A stretch of DNA of 64,000 nucleotides from Trifolium pratense (taxonomy: Eukaryota; Streptophyta; Magnoliopsida; Fabales; Fabaceae), in the NCBI RefSeq assembly GCF_020283565.1, contig NC_060061.1, forward strand, positions 18,699,362-18,763,361. Direction: 5' to 3'. A program made the position numbers and the translations under genes. The notes under the pieces were generated by a model that saw only the letters and a program-made list of their open reading frames with translations, was not told the DNA's origin and searched no databases. Shown in pieces: positions 32,014 to 44,594 of this stretch (positions within the stretch are counted from its first letter, which is position 1; each line of letters starts with the position of its first letter).

Positions 32014-34832
32014 TTTGGTTTTTTGAGGTATATATGTGTTAATTGGGATTTATTATTGGTGCTGAATGATTAAGGGGGATAATGGTAAGGATTTACTAGC
32101 AACATTTGTATATATAAAGAGATTTTGAAATTGTAATTAGGAGTTGGAGTGGGAAGATTACTTTTAAGTGAGGTTGGACTATTTGTCTATTGGAGTTGTT
32201 GGAGTGAAGTTGGAGTGGCTAATGTCATATGATTTTGAGAAAGACAGAAGAAGAAGAAAAAAAAACCACAAATTTTCTTGCATCTAGAAGTGATAAATTT
32301 CGTCTCTTAGATCTAGAAGTTAAATGGTTTTTATCATCATTTTTATAATTAAAAAAATAACTTTAATTGATATCGATTTGATTAAAACAACCAAAAATAA
32401 ATATGTATTTGGTATTAAACCGTCATCAATTAGATCATCGTTTAAGCCGTAAAAAATATTAGTGTTATGAATTTTTATTTCATAAAAATATTAGGATTTA
32501 CCATGCATTATTATGGTGCAATCAAGATTAAATATTTTAATCTGTAAATTATACTAGAAATTGGGGAATATTTACTTGTGCACAAACTTAAATGAAAAAT
32601 ATTTGTGCACACATGCACATGAGAAAAAAAAAGTAAAATAGGACTTGTGCAACAATAAAGTGAACCTGCTATCATTATTTCTTACCAGTAGGGAGTATAT
32701 ATCATCACATATGTAGAATGAACAATATTAACATGGAAAATCAATCATAAGCTACCTGAAAACATATATAGTTATATAGAATACGGTTTAGCTCAATTAT
32801 TCCGAATTGATTTGAAGCGCCCTATAGTTTTAGAGGCGTTTGTTATAACTTATTTTAGAAAAAAAATCACTTTTTTTATAAAAAGAATCACTTTTAATTG
32901 TTTTGCATCTGTTTGTTACAGATTTTTAAAATAATCAAAAGTTAAAAATAATCAGAAAACAGCTAAAAATGAGAAGCTACTAAGAGTAGCTTATAAAATA
33001 ATAAATTTTTTTTAGAGGAGAGACAAAAGAAATGTTAAAAGAAGAAAGTTATTTGTAATCCAAACAAACTAAAGATTATTTTATTTAAAAAAAAGTGATT
33101 TTTATTATAATAAACAAACACAAATTAAATTCAACTTTTCTAAAAATCTCTAAAAACTAATCTCTAAATTATTTTGCATCAAAATCACTATTTTTTTAAT
33201 CTGTAACAAACGTACTATTCCGAATTGAAACAATTATTAGTTAAATTTTATTTAAATCTACTAAAACTTGGTTAAAGACAAAAAATAAAAAAAGTATGAA
33301 GCTCTATATCGCATTATGAAAATGGATTTGGTGCAGTAAAAAAAAAAACATAATTTTGATCTCAACTATTTGATCAATTTATACCATAAGATAATAGTTT
33401 GAAAGTTATAATCTATACTATTCAATAAAGATCCAACGGCCACGATACAAAACTGTTGTTGTTTTAATACTGCAGCATATTCAAAGTCTGTGGCATAGGC
33501 ATTATTAACTTACAAAGTATTATTGATAAAATGAAATCACACTAAAAATAGTCGCACTACTTTTCTGAGAATAAGTACATGATGATCGCATTGTTTTGGG
33601 GGGAAATTAAGGGTATGTTACCTAGTACTAGCATATTGTGAAGAGTGTAGAAAAAAATGGTCCCTTTGGTATGCCCCACAAGCATTTAGTAGCAAACATT
33701 GATCATCATCATCATTAGGTAAAACAGAAAACACAAGGAAAAAGTCTTAGGTGAAATATATTTTTATGAGTGTGTGTGACTGAATAAATTAAGTAATCAA
33801 ATATTTGTCACATATAAAAAAAATAAAATTTTCATTTATCCCAAACCAGTCTGTCCTTTAAGTGCTTCCTGCTACCACTGTCAGTCTCGCATGCATTACT
33901 TTGTCTTCTATTTAAATGAAAAGTGCACTTATTAATAATTTACAAGGTTCTCATGCTTGGTGAAGAGACATATATGATTATGTACAAGGTTTTCAAGTGC
34001 TGATCAATTTCATGGTATTGATGATTATTATGTACTCCTTCTCTTGTTCTTTTTCAAAATATATCAGTTTGAATTGCCTGTTCCTGTCACTTATTTTGAA
34101 TTTCTTACTAACTTCTTTGGAAACAAATTTTACACATGTAAATCGTTAATATTAGATTTTGGATTGTGTGCAGTCGCAATCTTATATATCGTCCTATATT
34201 TGGTCATGGTGGTAAGACAATCTCAATTTCAATGCAGGTTTTGATTTTTTATAACATCTAATGTATTTACCTTACAATATAGAAAGTCTGATTGTGATTG
34301 AATGACCATCGATATGATCATGTGAATTACTCTATGCATTCACAAATCCAAATTCATAACATTAATTCATGAGACCAAATTAAAAACTTGTAATTACTTC
34401 TACTTAAGTGAGGAGTGATAGTAAACAAGGAAAGAAAGCCTTCATTGCAAGTTAGATGGTGGTCCATCTAATAAATGTAGATAGTATATTCATTTACATA
34501 ACATACATTGAGATTGACAAGTCATCAAACTTTAACTACAAATTACAACAAGTTGAGGAAGTGAAAGTGAGGTTTGCAGTTATGACCCCCACCATGTTAT
34601 TATGCATTATTTGTACTCACATTCTTGACAATTTCCACATAGCATTTAGCTGATGTTGAACTTATAATCATACAAACACACACATTCCATAAGGTACTAC
34701 TTGTACCAAACAAAAGAAAACTAGATAGGAAAATATAGGCTAATTTATTAGTGTATGTTTAGATTGGCGGGATGATTTTCTGTTAATTTCACCGTCAATT
34801 TAAACATGCACTATAATAACTGATTGTGTCGA
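32014..34832. other. 2.8 kb AT-rich intergenic region
   Basis: No gene is supported. A weak foldback sequence with GCGTTTGTTATAAC near 32837 and the inverted TCTGTAACAAACG near 33210 may be an old MITE. Small frames at 34044-34244 and 34456-34653 have no recognisable domain. Confidence 0.5.
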
Positions 34833-35551
34833 TCATGGAAATGTTAGTCTAGATGATGAGGATGACGATGTTGTAGACGGCCATAGTTGTGCACTCTTCA
34901 CCTTGGATACACTTGCTAGTACATCTAAAGGCGTCACGGCTCCAATAATTGTTACTTTTTTTGTCTCCATTTCTATGTTGAATGATCTCACTCCTACACA
35001 ATAGCATAGTATTAACCCAAATATTTGCTTTTGGCATAAATTTTATACACTTAAAATATGGAGAATGAAAACTATTCATTCTACAATCTAACACTTGGAA
35101 TATGAGTATGCTACAATTTTACAAATACAAACATTGGTTAATTGATATATTGTTATCAATTTTGCTTGCTTAAATAAATTCAAGCTCAAATTATATAAGA
35201 CCCCCTAAATTCACCTTCCATTTTCGAAATATGTTTTCTGACTTTTCCTTCGCAGGCTTTGCAGTGCAATGACACCCTTAGAACCACAACCTGTAGGTTT
35301 GTTTCAGATACATCAAACATTATATGAAGCACTAACACGTATACAAATAATTAGTATATGACACTGACACTAACTCACAATGACATAATTTTAAAAAATA
35401 AAAGTGATTAAATGTAACCAGATGCGTTGATATCGTGCGCAAGCATATATCGAGAATAGGCCTTCAAGTTTTCACATTTTTTGAGAAAATTGAAAAACAG
35501 AAAATTAAAACAAAAACCTGTTCCTTGGAGGAGAGAGCTGAAGAAGAGGAC
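34833..35551 (-). pseudogene. NaKR-like gene, partial copy (exons 3, 2 and the tail of exon 1)
   Basis: This is a direct repeat of 37883-38609. On the minus strand it holds the last codons of exon 1 ([10 protein letters not shown]; 35551 to about 35514), exon 2 (35290-35215; [20 protein letters not shown], the CxxC metal-binding HMA start) and exon 3 (34993-34833; [20 protein letters not shown]… ending [10 protein letters not shown], a Ser run and a stop). It keeps what looks like the original C-terminus, which the other copy has lost. Exon 1 is replaced by LINE sequence at 35552, so there is no start and it is a pseudogene. Confidence 0.8.
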
Positions 35552-36912
35552 TGTGGTCGGAATGAGAGGTTAGAAGATTCACTAGCTTGACGTTTGGATA
35601 TATCATGAGCCAGTTAGAATTAGCCATGGCTCTGTCTAGTCGTTCTTCAATAACATTCGGCGAACCCCTGCTCTTAACCCAAGTATACGGATACCCTTCA
35701 AGATGAATATCTGTAAGGTCACAATCACATACAGCACTTCGAAAACCATTGCACAACCAATTGGGATGATGATGAATCCCTTTTTTGTCTTCTTGAGCCA
35801 ACAAGTCATTGAAATCGCCTACAATACACCAAGGAAGCTCCGACATATCTCGCAGCTCTCTTAATAAATCCCAGGCCTGTCTTCTTCTACCTCTTTCTGG
35901 ATATCCATAATAACAAGTAAGACGCCATTCCTCCTCCTCCTTCTCCCTCACAATCAGGTTGATAAAATTCCTAGAGTAATTCATTACTCTACAGCTTATA
36001 GAGTCTCTCCACATAACAGACAATCCTCCGCTACGTCCTTCAGCATCTATTGACAAGCAAGACTGGAATTTCAACTTCACTCGAATGCGCTCCATAGTAT
36101 GATTTTTAGATAAGGTTTCAGCCAAGAACAAGATGTCGGGTTGGTAGCCTTGAGCAATATTACTGAGATTAGGAATTGCACTCGGGGTGCTCAATCCCCG
36201 GCAATTCCAACTTAGGATCTTCATTGGTCCCGGCAGGCCTGGCTGCCAGGACCTGCCGTTAAAAAATGCTCTGAATTCTTCAAGTTGTCTGTGATGTTTG
36301 TGTTTTCATCTTCTCTTCTCCTTTTTTTCTCGCTCTGAGTCTCCATGTCGTCTGTGTTTTCCTGGGTCGGGGTTGGTTCAGATGGGTTATGGGTCGGGTT
36401 CGATAAGGTTTTGGGTTTTTTGTCTAGTCTGGTTCGGTTTAAGTTCGGGTCGGTTAAGGTTAAAGAACCGGGTTGGTTGGTTGCAATTTTTTGGGCCTTG
36501 TAGCGTGAGTTTTTGGTTGATGGGGGTTTAATTGGTTGTGGGTCCCGTGTAATAGATTGGCTATTGAAGGGCAAAATTTGATGGGTTAATGATTGGGGAT
36601 TATGAGTTTCCGTTTCTGGTTGGTTGATTATGATGGGGCTGAAGTAATGGTTGGTTATTGGGGAATTAATATTGGGGAATATTTTTGGAATTTTGTCTGT
36701 AACGGAAATTGAAGGAATAGGTTTAGTTTTCGATGTGGCAGCTGCAGCATTAAAGGTCGAATTTGTAATGGTTTGATAGGCTGGTTTTTTGTTTTGATTT
36801 GTGGTAGGGTTAGACATGTGGGCCTGGGTATTATTGATGGATGATGAAAGGTCTTGTGTGATAATAAGTGCAGCTTGATTAGGATTTGGACGGTTTTGTT
36901 GAAACTGTTTAG
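35505..36912 (-). mobile_element. LINE fragment (ORF1 end + ORF2 endonuclease)
   Basis: An ORF1 tail (36912-36221; polar and Pro/Thr/Asn-rich, open at its 5' edge) overlaps ORF2 by the four bases ATGA. ORF2 (36224-35505) is an endonuclease: MKILSWNCRGLSTPSAI, FLAETLSKNH, GGLSVMW, IVGDFNDLLAQEDKKG and SHSDHSPLLQL. The sequence stops right after the SDHSPLL motif where NaKR-like exon 1 sequence begins (about 35552; the two share up to about 17 bases here), and at 36912 it abuts the DFR/CCR-like fragment. Both cuts are rearrangement junctions. It is a different LINE lineage from the one at 17861. Confidence 0.85.
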
Positions 36913-37882
36913 CATACTTTAAGCTTTAACTAAAAATGTTAGTAAAATTGTTTAAAAAAAAAAAAAACTAAAAATGTTTGCAAGTCTTTGAAAGAATTAC
37001 CGTTTATTAGTTTTAAAATTGTTTCAACACTTTCATTAACCTCCGGTTGCAAAAGAGATCCTACTACCATTGTTGGGTTAATAACAACCATGTCAATGCG
37101 GTTTTCATTTGCAAATTTCCAGGCAGCAGCCTCGGCCAAAGTCTTTGAAAGTGTGTACCATAACTGAAAACACAAATACAAGTTGGCAAGAAAACTAGTG
37201 TTGATTTATGATAGAAGTATTTTGTGATATTAATTAATTGTATCTTAAAGTCATTTAGGGTATCATAGGTTGTTGTTCCTTTTGTAATATCATCCAAGGT
37301 TTTATCTTATATCACCAAAAAACACATCAATATTGCATGTCCTAGCTTCACGAGTTTCAAGTTTAAGCCTGAAAAACAGTACTCCCTCCGTCCCAAAAAG
37401 AATGACCCATTTTGAATATATGCACTATTCATATATATTGTTTTGACCATATTTTTCTACTAATAAATAAAAATAAATATTAACATATAAGATGTTGTTA
37501 GATTCGTCTCGATGAGTATTTTCAAAATATCAATTTTTTATAATTTTTACTATTATACAATTAAAGATATTAGTCGCCAAAGTTATGCATTGGCATGCGT
37601 GTTTCGGTCAACTGGGTCATTCTTTTTGGGACGGAGGGAGTACTAACCTTCGATTCCCTACAGAAATCTGGATCTGAAAATCATGTCTCGTCAACGACGA
37701 CCTCGGGATTTTTCGGCCTTGTATTAAATGCAATGGCAGAAACAGAAGAAGTCGAGATAACTCGTTTCACAGATGGTGATTTCGCACATGATTTAAGAAC
37801 ATTAAGAGTTCCCTTCAGCGCTGGATCAATCAACTCAACCTGAAATAGAGAAATCAAAAGTTAACATTGCATACACTAGCAC
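36913..37882 (-). pseudogene. DFR/CCR-like relic, third copy (exons 3-4 only)
   Basis: Matches 14230-14932 and 43390-44032. Exon 4 (about 37164-37002) has [11 protein letters not shown] with the catalytic Tyr kept; exon 3 (about 37840-37650) has [16 protein letters not shown] sequence. A Stowaway MITE sits in the intron between them. The left edge abuts the LINE fragment and the right edge abuts the last NaKR exon. It serves as filler DNA between the two NaKR repeats. Confidence 0.85.
37382..37640. mobile_element. Stowaway-type (Tc1/Mariner) MITE
   Basis: Inverted ends CTCCCTCCGTCCCAAAAAGA and its complement are flanked by TA (37380-37381 and 37641-37642). It is absent from the two other copies of this intron, so it inserted after this fragment was copied. 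Confidence 0.95.
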
Positions 37883-39019
37883 ATGACGATGTTGTAGACG
37901 GCCATAGTTGTGCACTCTTCACCTTGGATACACTTGCTAGTACATCTAAAGGCGTCACGGCTCCGATAATTGTTACTTTTTTTGTCTCCATTTCTATGTT
38001 GAATGATCTCACTCCTACACAATAGCATAGTATTAACCCAAATATTTGCTTTTGGCATAAATTTTTATACACTTAAAATATGGAGAATGAAAACTATTCA
38101 TTCTACAATCTAACACTTGGAATATGAGTATGCTACAATTTTACAAATACAAACATCAAAATTAGATGTCTAGCATTGGTTAATTGATATATTGTTATCA
38201 ATTTTGCTTGCTTAAATAAATTCAAGCTCAAATTATATAAGACCCCCTAAATTACGTGTTAATAACAAGAATTCACCTTCCATTTTCGAAATATGTTTTC
38301 TGACTTTTCCTTCGCAGGCTTTGCAGTGCAATGACACCCTTAGAACCACAACCTGTAGATTTGTTTCCGATACATCAAACATTATATGAAGCACTAACAC
38401 ATATACAAATAATTAGTATATGACACCAACTCACAATGACAAATAATTTTAAAAAATAAAAGTGATTAAATGTAACCAGATGCGTTGATATCGTGCGTAA
38501 GCATATATCGAGAATAGGCCTTCAAATTTTCACATTTTTTGAGAAAATTGAAAAACAGAAAATTAAAACAAAAACCTGGTCCTTGGAGGAGAGAGCTGAA
38601 GAAGAGGACCTAACTAGAGCATGAGAATCACTTTTTCTTTTCTTATCCATGGACACAACTTCGGCTTCACCTCGAGGAACCAATATTTTGTTAGACTCAG
38701 ATAACCAATCAATGAATGGCGTGTCATCGAGAAGATATCTTCTCGAAGAAAGATCGTTGACATTAGCGGAGCTTTTCCTACGAGTGTCAGTAGTAGTACT
38801 ACTATTTTGTTTATCTGATGAACTTTTTCTATGTTTCTCAAAGTAAGGCATGGGATTAATAGGTAATTGAGATGAACAAGGAACATGATGAAGTTGGTTT
38901 TTCCTTTGATCGTAGGTTTTCGTGGTTCTGCTTCGTCGTAGCATAGAACGTTGATTCATATTACTATGTATTATTGCTGTTGAAGCAGGGGAAGAACAGA
39001 ACATGTCTATTCCTTTCAT
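37854..39019 (-). CDS. NaKR-like heavy-metal-associated (HMA) domain protein, altered C-terminus
   Basis: Three exons on the minus strand: 39019-38576, 38352-38277 and 38014-37854, giving about 226 residues with consistent splice phases. It starts [16 protein letters not shown], followed by a basic, Ser-rich region typical of SODIUM POTASSIUM ROOT DEFECTIVE proteins. Then comes the HMA domain, [20 protein letters not shown] with CxxC, and [22 protein letters not shown]. NaKR1 in Arabidopsis is a phloem protein needed for long-distance Na/K transport and flowering. The last residues (…[15 protein letters not shown]) come from the adjoining reductase relic, because the native Ser-rich end was lost at 37883. 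The gene may still work, since the HMA domain is complete. Confidence 0.75.
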
Positions 39020-39060
39020 GGATTTGTGGATATAAGTTATAAGTTATAAGGTAGAATGAG

Positions 39061-39375
39061 TTATTGGAAGAAGTGGCTTTTTAAGAAGTAGCTGAAGGTA
39101 ATGAAGGCTAAAGGGTTGTACCACCCTCTAATAGAGGCTTCTCGAATTGCCTCCAATAAGGCCATTGCTTCACTCTGCCGATAACCATGGTTCAAACATA
39201 ATTTTAATTTTACTACCATCTTCAATCTTCCACCTACACCAATTAACAATAACATCACGTGACACAAAATCTCCGTATCAAACATATATTCTAGCCACCA
39301 AAGTATTGACACAAAATTCCAAGCTTGTTTAGCAATCATGGCAATGTTAAATGAATGAAAGTCCTGAAATCTCAA
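39061..39375 (-). pseudogene. LINE RNase H-like remnant, copy 2
   Basis: A 104-residue minus-strand frame with RFQDFHSFNIAMIAKQAWNF (typical of plant LINE ORF2 after the reverse transcriptase) and SEAMALLEAIREASIRGWYN (RNase H-like). The middle is deleted, so it is a relic. It contains the empty target sites of the MULE-like (39331-39339) and hAT-like (39381-39388, just outside) insertions seen in copy 1. Confidence 0.6.
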
Positions 39376-39960
39376 CCATTGGCCTAGCCATTCTATCCCA
39401 TGCTAGCCATTGGCTTAACCATTGACTGATTTTACACACTTATTTTTTTAGAGGTGTGTTATTTGAACAACAATTTTGGAACAAATTTTGGGACAACTTT
39501 CTTTTCCCTTATTCTTATTGGAAAATAATAATATAGAGTGAAAAATGAAGAGAGAGAATAAGAATGAAATGTGTGTATGAGAGAGAAAGTTGTCAAATGT
39601 TGTTCAAAAATTATTGTACAAATATAAATTCTCTTTTTTTATTTATTGAATAATTAATGTATCTAGTTCGATTTTTCAATGAACTTAGAAAGAGAACTTT
39701 ACTTATATAAGAAATCAGAGCGAGTAACTTATAACAAATCATAAATAAAAAAGTTAATAATAAAATAATGATAATAATAAAAAGACATAGTACAATAATT
39801 TGTCAATAAAAATAAGGAATAAACATTGGCATGTAGTAGTCAATAGTCTCCTTTCTTTGGCTGGAGATAGTAAATGTTTGGTTGAATGAATATAATATAA
39901 GAGGGTAGATATCTATATATTAGCATCAGTTGCAGAGAACCTATCTTAAATCCTTAAAAA

Positions 39961-41394
39961 ATGAACACAAATAATAGTGAGCAGCTAAAAGCCGCAGCTG
40001 AAGCAGGCAATATAGATCTGCTCTATGAAGTAATTAAGGATGATCCATACATTTTGGAGCGTATTGATTTGATACCATTTGTTGACACTCCTTTGCATAT
40101 TGCTTCATCTATGGGTCATCTTCGGTTTGCCACTGAAATTATGAGGTTGAAACCTTCATTTGCTTTGAAGCTAAATGAGCAAGGATTCAGCCCCATCCAT
40201 CTTGCTATGCAAAACAGCCACAAGACGATGGTGTCTCGCTTTGTGAACATCAATAAACAACTTGTTAGAGTCCAAGGGAGGGAAGGCGTGACTCCTCTTC
40301 ATTTTGCAAGTCAAATTGGTGAGGCTGACCTTTTAGCTAACTTTCTCTTTCTGTGTCCGGAGTCCATTGAATGCTTGACTGTGAGGTGCGAAACTGCTCT
40401 GCATATTGCTGTTAAGAATCAACGGTATGAGGTCCTTCAATTACTTGTTGGCTTGCTCAAAACAAATGAACAGAGAGGTGCTAAAGAGTTGCAAAATAAA
40501 ATACTAAATCAGGAAGATGAGGCCGGCAACACTATTTTGCACATTTCAGCGCTAAGTACTGAGCTCCGGGTAATTAATAATTATATTTTATTTGACGAAC
40601 GCGGATGAAAACTTATATAGTTGATAGGTGGTTAGCACACTTTATCGAAGATTTTAGTTGCTAATATTATAAATGTTCTCTAACAAAAATGTTTTTTTTT
40701 TAATTACTTGGGAGCACAGGAACTTCAGTTGTTGGTAAAGACTAATATTAACTTGAACACGAAGAACCTCGAGAACAAAACAGCATTAGACATGGCAGTG
40801 AGGGAAGAGATTAAGAATATATTGATAAGCGCAGGAGCAAAACCTGGCTCAGAAGTCACCATATTCCCCGATTATCAAATACTTGCATATTACTATATAT
40901 CATATACACCAATAATAGATGAACTTTTAATTTATATATCTCGCATTAGAAGTGATATATCAGATGAGAAACGTAACACTTTGTTGATAATTTTCACTCT
41001 TGTTGTAACTGCTACTTATCAAGCAGCAATAAGCCCCGCTGGTGGAGTTTATCAAGCTAATGCTAGTGACGATGATACTGCAGGTAAATCGGTCATGCCA
41101 AAAAGTATATTCTCTGGGTATACATGTTTGAATATTCTTTCCTTTTTGACATCAATGATATCAATACTTATCCTGACCCAAAGAAGGGGGTTTCATATTT
41201 TCTTTCCAATGTTTTGTTTTGCCCTTAGTTATCTATATTCTATGGCATATATATCCCCTACAGCTTTCAATTCCAAAGTTGTTATGATCTTCTATTTCTC
41301 AATTGGGTCTGTATGGATGATTTCCTACGTTATTATTCCGTTGTACTCAACAAGATTTAAGTTGCACAAGGCTATGAAACTGAATAGGCCATAG
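39961..41394 (+). CDS. Ankyrin-repeat PGG-domain membrane protein, copy 2
   Basis: Exons 39961-40569 and 40720-41394, again 427 residues. Ankyrin repeats and the PGG domain are as in copy 1, with all splice sites kept. The intron 3' end differs (GAGCACAG here, GTACAG in copy 1) but AG is preserved. Relative to copy 1 there are three changes in the fourth exon-1 repeat (S for T, E for D, A for V), one mid-protein (I for K in YYYKSY) and nine in the last 45 residues. The promoter side is alike, including the TATA-like box. Both copies look functional; duplicated ankyrin-PGG genes are common in plant immune gene clusters. Confidence 0.9.
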
Positions 41395-42105
41395 TTAAAG
41401 AAACAAAAATGATAAATGGCGGTACAGTCGCTAGCGAGATCTGCAACTCAAACCACTGCCGAACAACAATATCTCATCGTGGATTTGCAATTTTCCTTTG
41501 TCATTGTTTTTGTTCTTCTGTCTTAGCAAATTGTAAGTCATTGTATTAAAATATTGTAATCATATATATATATATCTTGTATTTTTATTGAATGTAAGTG
41601 AATAAATTGTTGTTTGGATGAAAATTGATTACTCAGCAGCATGATGTATGTGTGATGGTCGTGTGTATTTGTGATTTTTCATCTTCTCTTAACTTTTGGC
41701 TATGGTTTCAGAAACGTTTAGTTATGCCCAAAAAACTGTTTTTCAGAGATCTTTCACTTTCATTGTCATAAATTGATTCCTTGACTTAGAAACCTCATCA
41801 ATTGCATTTTTTATCACCATTTCTTCATGTTCCCTTGTCTTTATCCTACAATTGGCAATTAAACAAAAACTAGTAAAATAATTATACAAATAAAACAAAA
41901 ACTAAAAATTATATAACTACTAAATACGCATGAAATTATGCTATTACTCTTCCATAAACTGATTAAGCACAATGAGGTTGATTGTCATCTCATCCACGAG
42001 GATATTATTTCTGGGTTTGGATCCTCTCCTTCACTTATTTCTCCCCCACTCCCTCCACTGATCTGTTCATAAAATTGTGTCTATATGATTGACTTAACAT
42101 ATGAG
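41395..42105. other. 3' flank of ankyrin copy 2
   Basis: Similar to 12249-12900 but with a replaced block: about 41600-41750 here has no equivalent in copy 1, which instead has an internally repeated phrase. No gene is supported. Confidence 0.4.
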
Positions 42106-42333
42106 TTATGACTCCACTGTACTAGAGTCTAGTTGATGGAACAAAGTGGAATATAAAAGTAGAACCACAAACTTAGGGGAAGAGGTAGGAAGTTTTAAGG
42201 AGATAAACAAACATGTTAAAAATGCATGATTCCAGAACTTTAAGGGCAAGGCAATGTGAATAAGAAGAGTAAGACCCAACTCAACAATGTGTATGCTTTC
42301 ACACAACTCCTCAGTTTTGATGTGTGCGGACAA
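42106..42333 (-). pseudogene. Ty1/Copia integrase-region scrap, copy 2
   Basis: Same relic as 12940-13158 (HIVELGLTLLIHIALPLKFW), with a small deletion near its end. Confidence 0.75.
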
Positions 42334-43473
42334 ATTAATAGATGAATTACCCTTAAATAGTTTAAGGATTTAATACACCGTCGGTATAAAGATCTTTTAT
42401 ACTATCAATCAGTCATAATCGGCAGACCAATAAAAATGTTTGACTTAAATCATAACTACTTCTAACGTCACGAGTCACACATATGATTGATTGTGATTGT
42501 TGACTGTATCCAACTTAAACCCAATGACAATTCTTTTCTGGAATACATGTGACATTACTTAATATGTCACACATTGCAAAAGTTCACTATTTTTAAATAA
42601 TCAAAGCAACAAATACATTAACCATTCAATGACATCGAAGACAAAAAATGGAAGATTAAGATAGAAAGGAAGGGGGAAAAAGGTTAAAACACTTCTTTAG
42701 AGTGTTGCATCCATTTTTCTGCAGTACATATTTGGCTTCAGCATCCAGTAAGTTTAAGTAAAAACATAACCATACGCATGCATTCTCAATGAGGGAAGGG
42801 ATCTTCTTGCTTTATTTGGGGGGTGACAAACCATGTTTTCCAAAGCATATTTAGTATGTCTTTGGGTGAACATTTGACAGAAGTGATTTACGTTTAAATG
42901 TTTTTACTCTAAAAGCATGTTTGATGTAAATTTTTATCCTAATGCAAAATCAATTTCAGTACTCTTCCTTGAAACAAAGCATACATTAAATTATCGAATG
43001 CAATTAACCATAAAGATCACATTCAAAAAGTCCTTGTCCATAATTTGAATTCCCAACCCTCAGAAAAATGTAAAAAAAACCTGGGGCTTTCATCATTTCC
43101 AATTCTTTTAATGGGAGATAAAGGATCTGTTCATGTTTTGGCTCTCTTATATACAATTCCGAATGCAAATAGACCCGAAGAGAATCCAACTTATGAACAA
43201 TAGCAGTCAGTAACAATGCATCAGAAGATTCGTTAGTCATTATCTAATAGTATCAACAAAAACTAATAAAACATACTGTATTTGGTGATATATAATGTAT
43301 CTTGTCTTGCACACATCAAGTCAATAACAACAAAGCACTGATCAATTGGGCATGACAAGAAGTGTAACTATTATAAAAATGCACATACTTTAAGCTTTAA
43401 CTAAAAATGTTAGTAAAATTGTTTAAAAAAAAAAAAACTAAAAATGTTTGCAAGTCTTTGAAAGAATTACCGT
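42334..43473. other. Duplicated spacer, copy 2
   Basis: Nearly identical to 13159-14316, with small indels (e.g. near 42690). The 78-residue minus frame at 43004-43240 has shifted its C-terminal end relative to copy 1. Confidence 0.4.
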
Positions 43474-44594
43474 TTATTAGTTTTAAAATTGTTTCAACAC
43501 TTTCATCATTAACCTCCGGTTGCAAAAGAGATCCTACCACCATTGTTGGGTTAATAACAACCATGTCAATGCGGTTTTCATTTGCAAATTTCCAGGCAGC
43601 AGCCTCGGCCAAAGTCTTTGAAAGTGTGCACCATAACTGAAAACACAAATACAAGTTGGCAAGAAAACTAGTGTTGATTTATGATAGAAGTATTTTGTGA
43701 TATTAATTAATTGTATCTTAAAGTCATTTAGGGTATCATAGGTTGTTGTTCCTTTTGTAATATCATCCAAGGTTTTATCTTATATCACCAAAAACAGTTC
43801 TAACCTTTGATTCCCTACAGAAATCTGGATCTGAAAACCATGTCTCGTCAACGACAACCTCGGGATTTTTCGGCCTTGTATTAAATGCAATGGCAGAAAC
43901 AGAAGAAGTCGAGATAACTCGTTTCACAGATGGTGATTTCGCACATGATTTAAGAACATTAAGAGTTCCCTTCAGCGCTGGATCAATCAACTCAACCTGA
44001 AATAGAGAAATCAAAAGTTAACATTGCATACACTAGCAACTGATCTGTTTTGCAAATACAACAAAAAGGTAATGTTAACTTTTCAAAAAAGCGAAACCAT
44101 CTCAAAAAAGTGCAGTTATGCTTATCCTTAATCACATGATTTGTCAACTATATAATTATCAAAATTGCAATTTTAACAATATATCCATCATGTTACATTA
44201 TGTAAGAATGAGTTAAGTTCAATATGAAATCTAATATGGTATCAGAGTCTAAGGACGAGTTAAACTCAAGTCGCACATTTTGTAAGAATGACTTAAGTCC
44301 AAGTCCAATATGAAATCTAATATGGTATCAGAGTCTAAGGACGAGTTAGGCCTAAAATAAAACCTAATCACAACAAGCACACCACATTGAATTATTTATA
44401 AACAATAGAATGGAACAAACCTGTGGATCATTTACGACAAAACGAACAGGTGAAGCAGTATGAAAGACACCATCACAACCCTCAACAACAGAGTCAAAGG
44501 AACCTTCTTCGAAAAGATCTTCCTTAAAGAGCTGCAACCTCTCCTTTGCACCATCAAGGTTGAGCAAATGGTCAACCTTTTTCGGATTACCTGC
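43474..44594 (-). pseudogene. DFR/CCR-like relic, copy 2, catalytic Tyr lost
   Basis: Same three exon-like blocks as copy 1: exon 2 about 44594-44421, exon 3 about 43997-43805, exon 4 about 43636-43479. The YxxxK motif reads CTLSK because TAC became TGC (about 43628). One codon is inserted in NDESVE. About 50 bp of the intron before exon 3's end is deleted (near 43790). The first and last exons are absent, as in copy 1. Confidence 0.8.

Noticed and set aside
37595..37843. Plus-strand 82-residue frame
   Set aside because: It is the reverse of reductase exon 3 plus MITE sequence.
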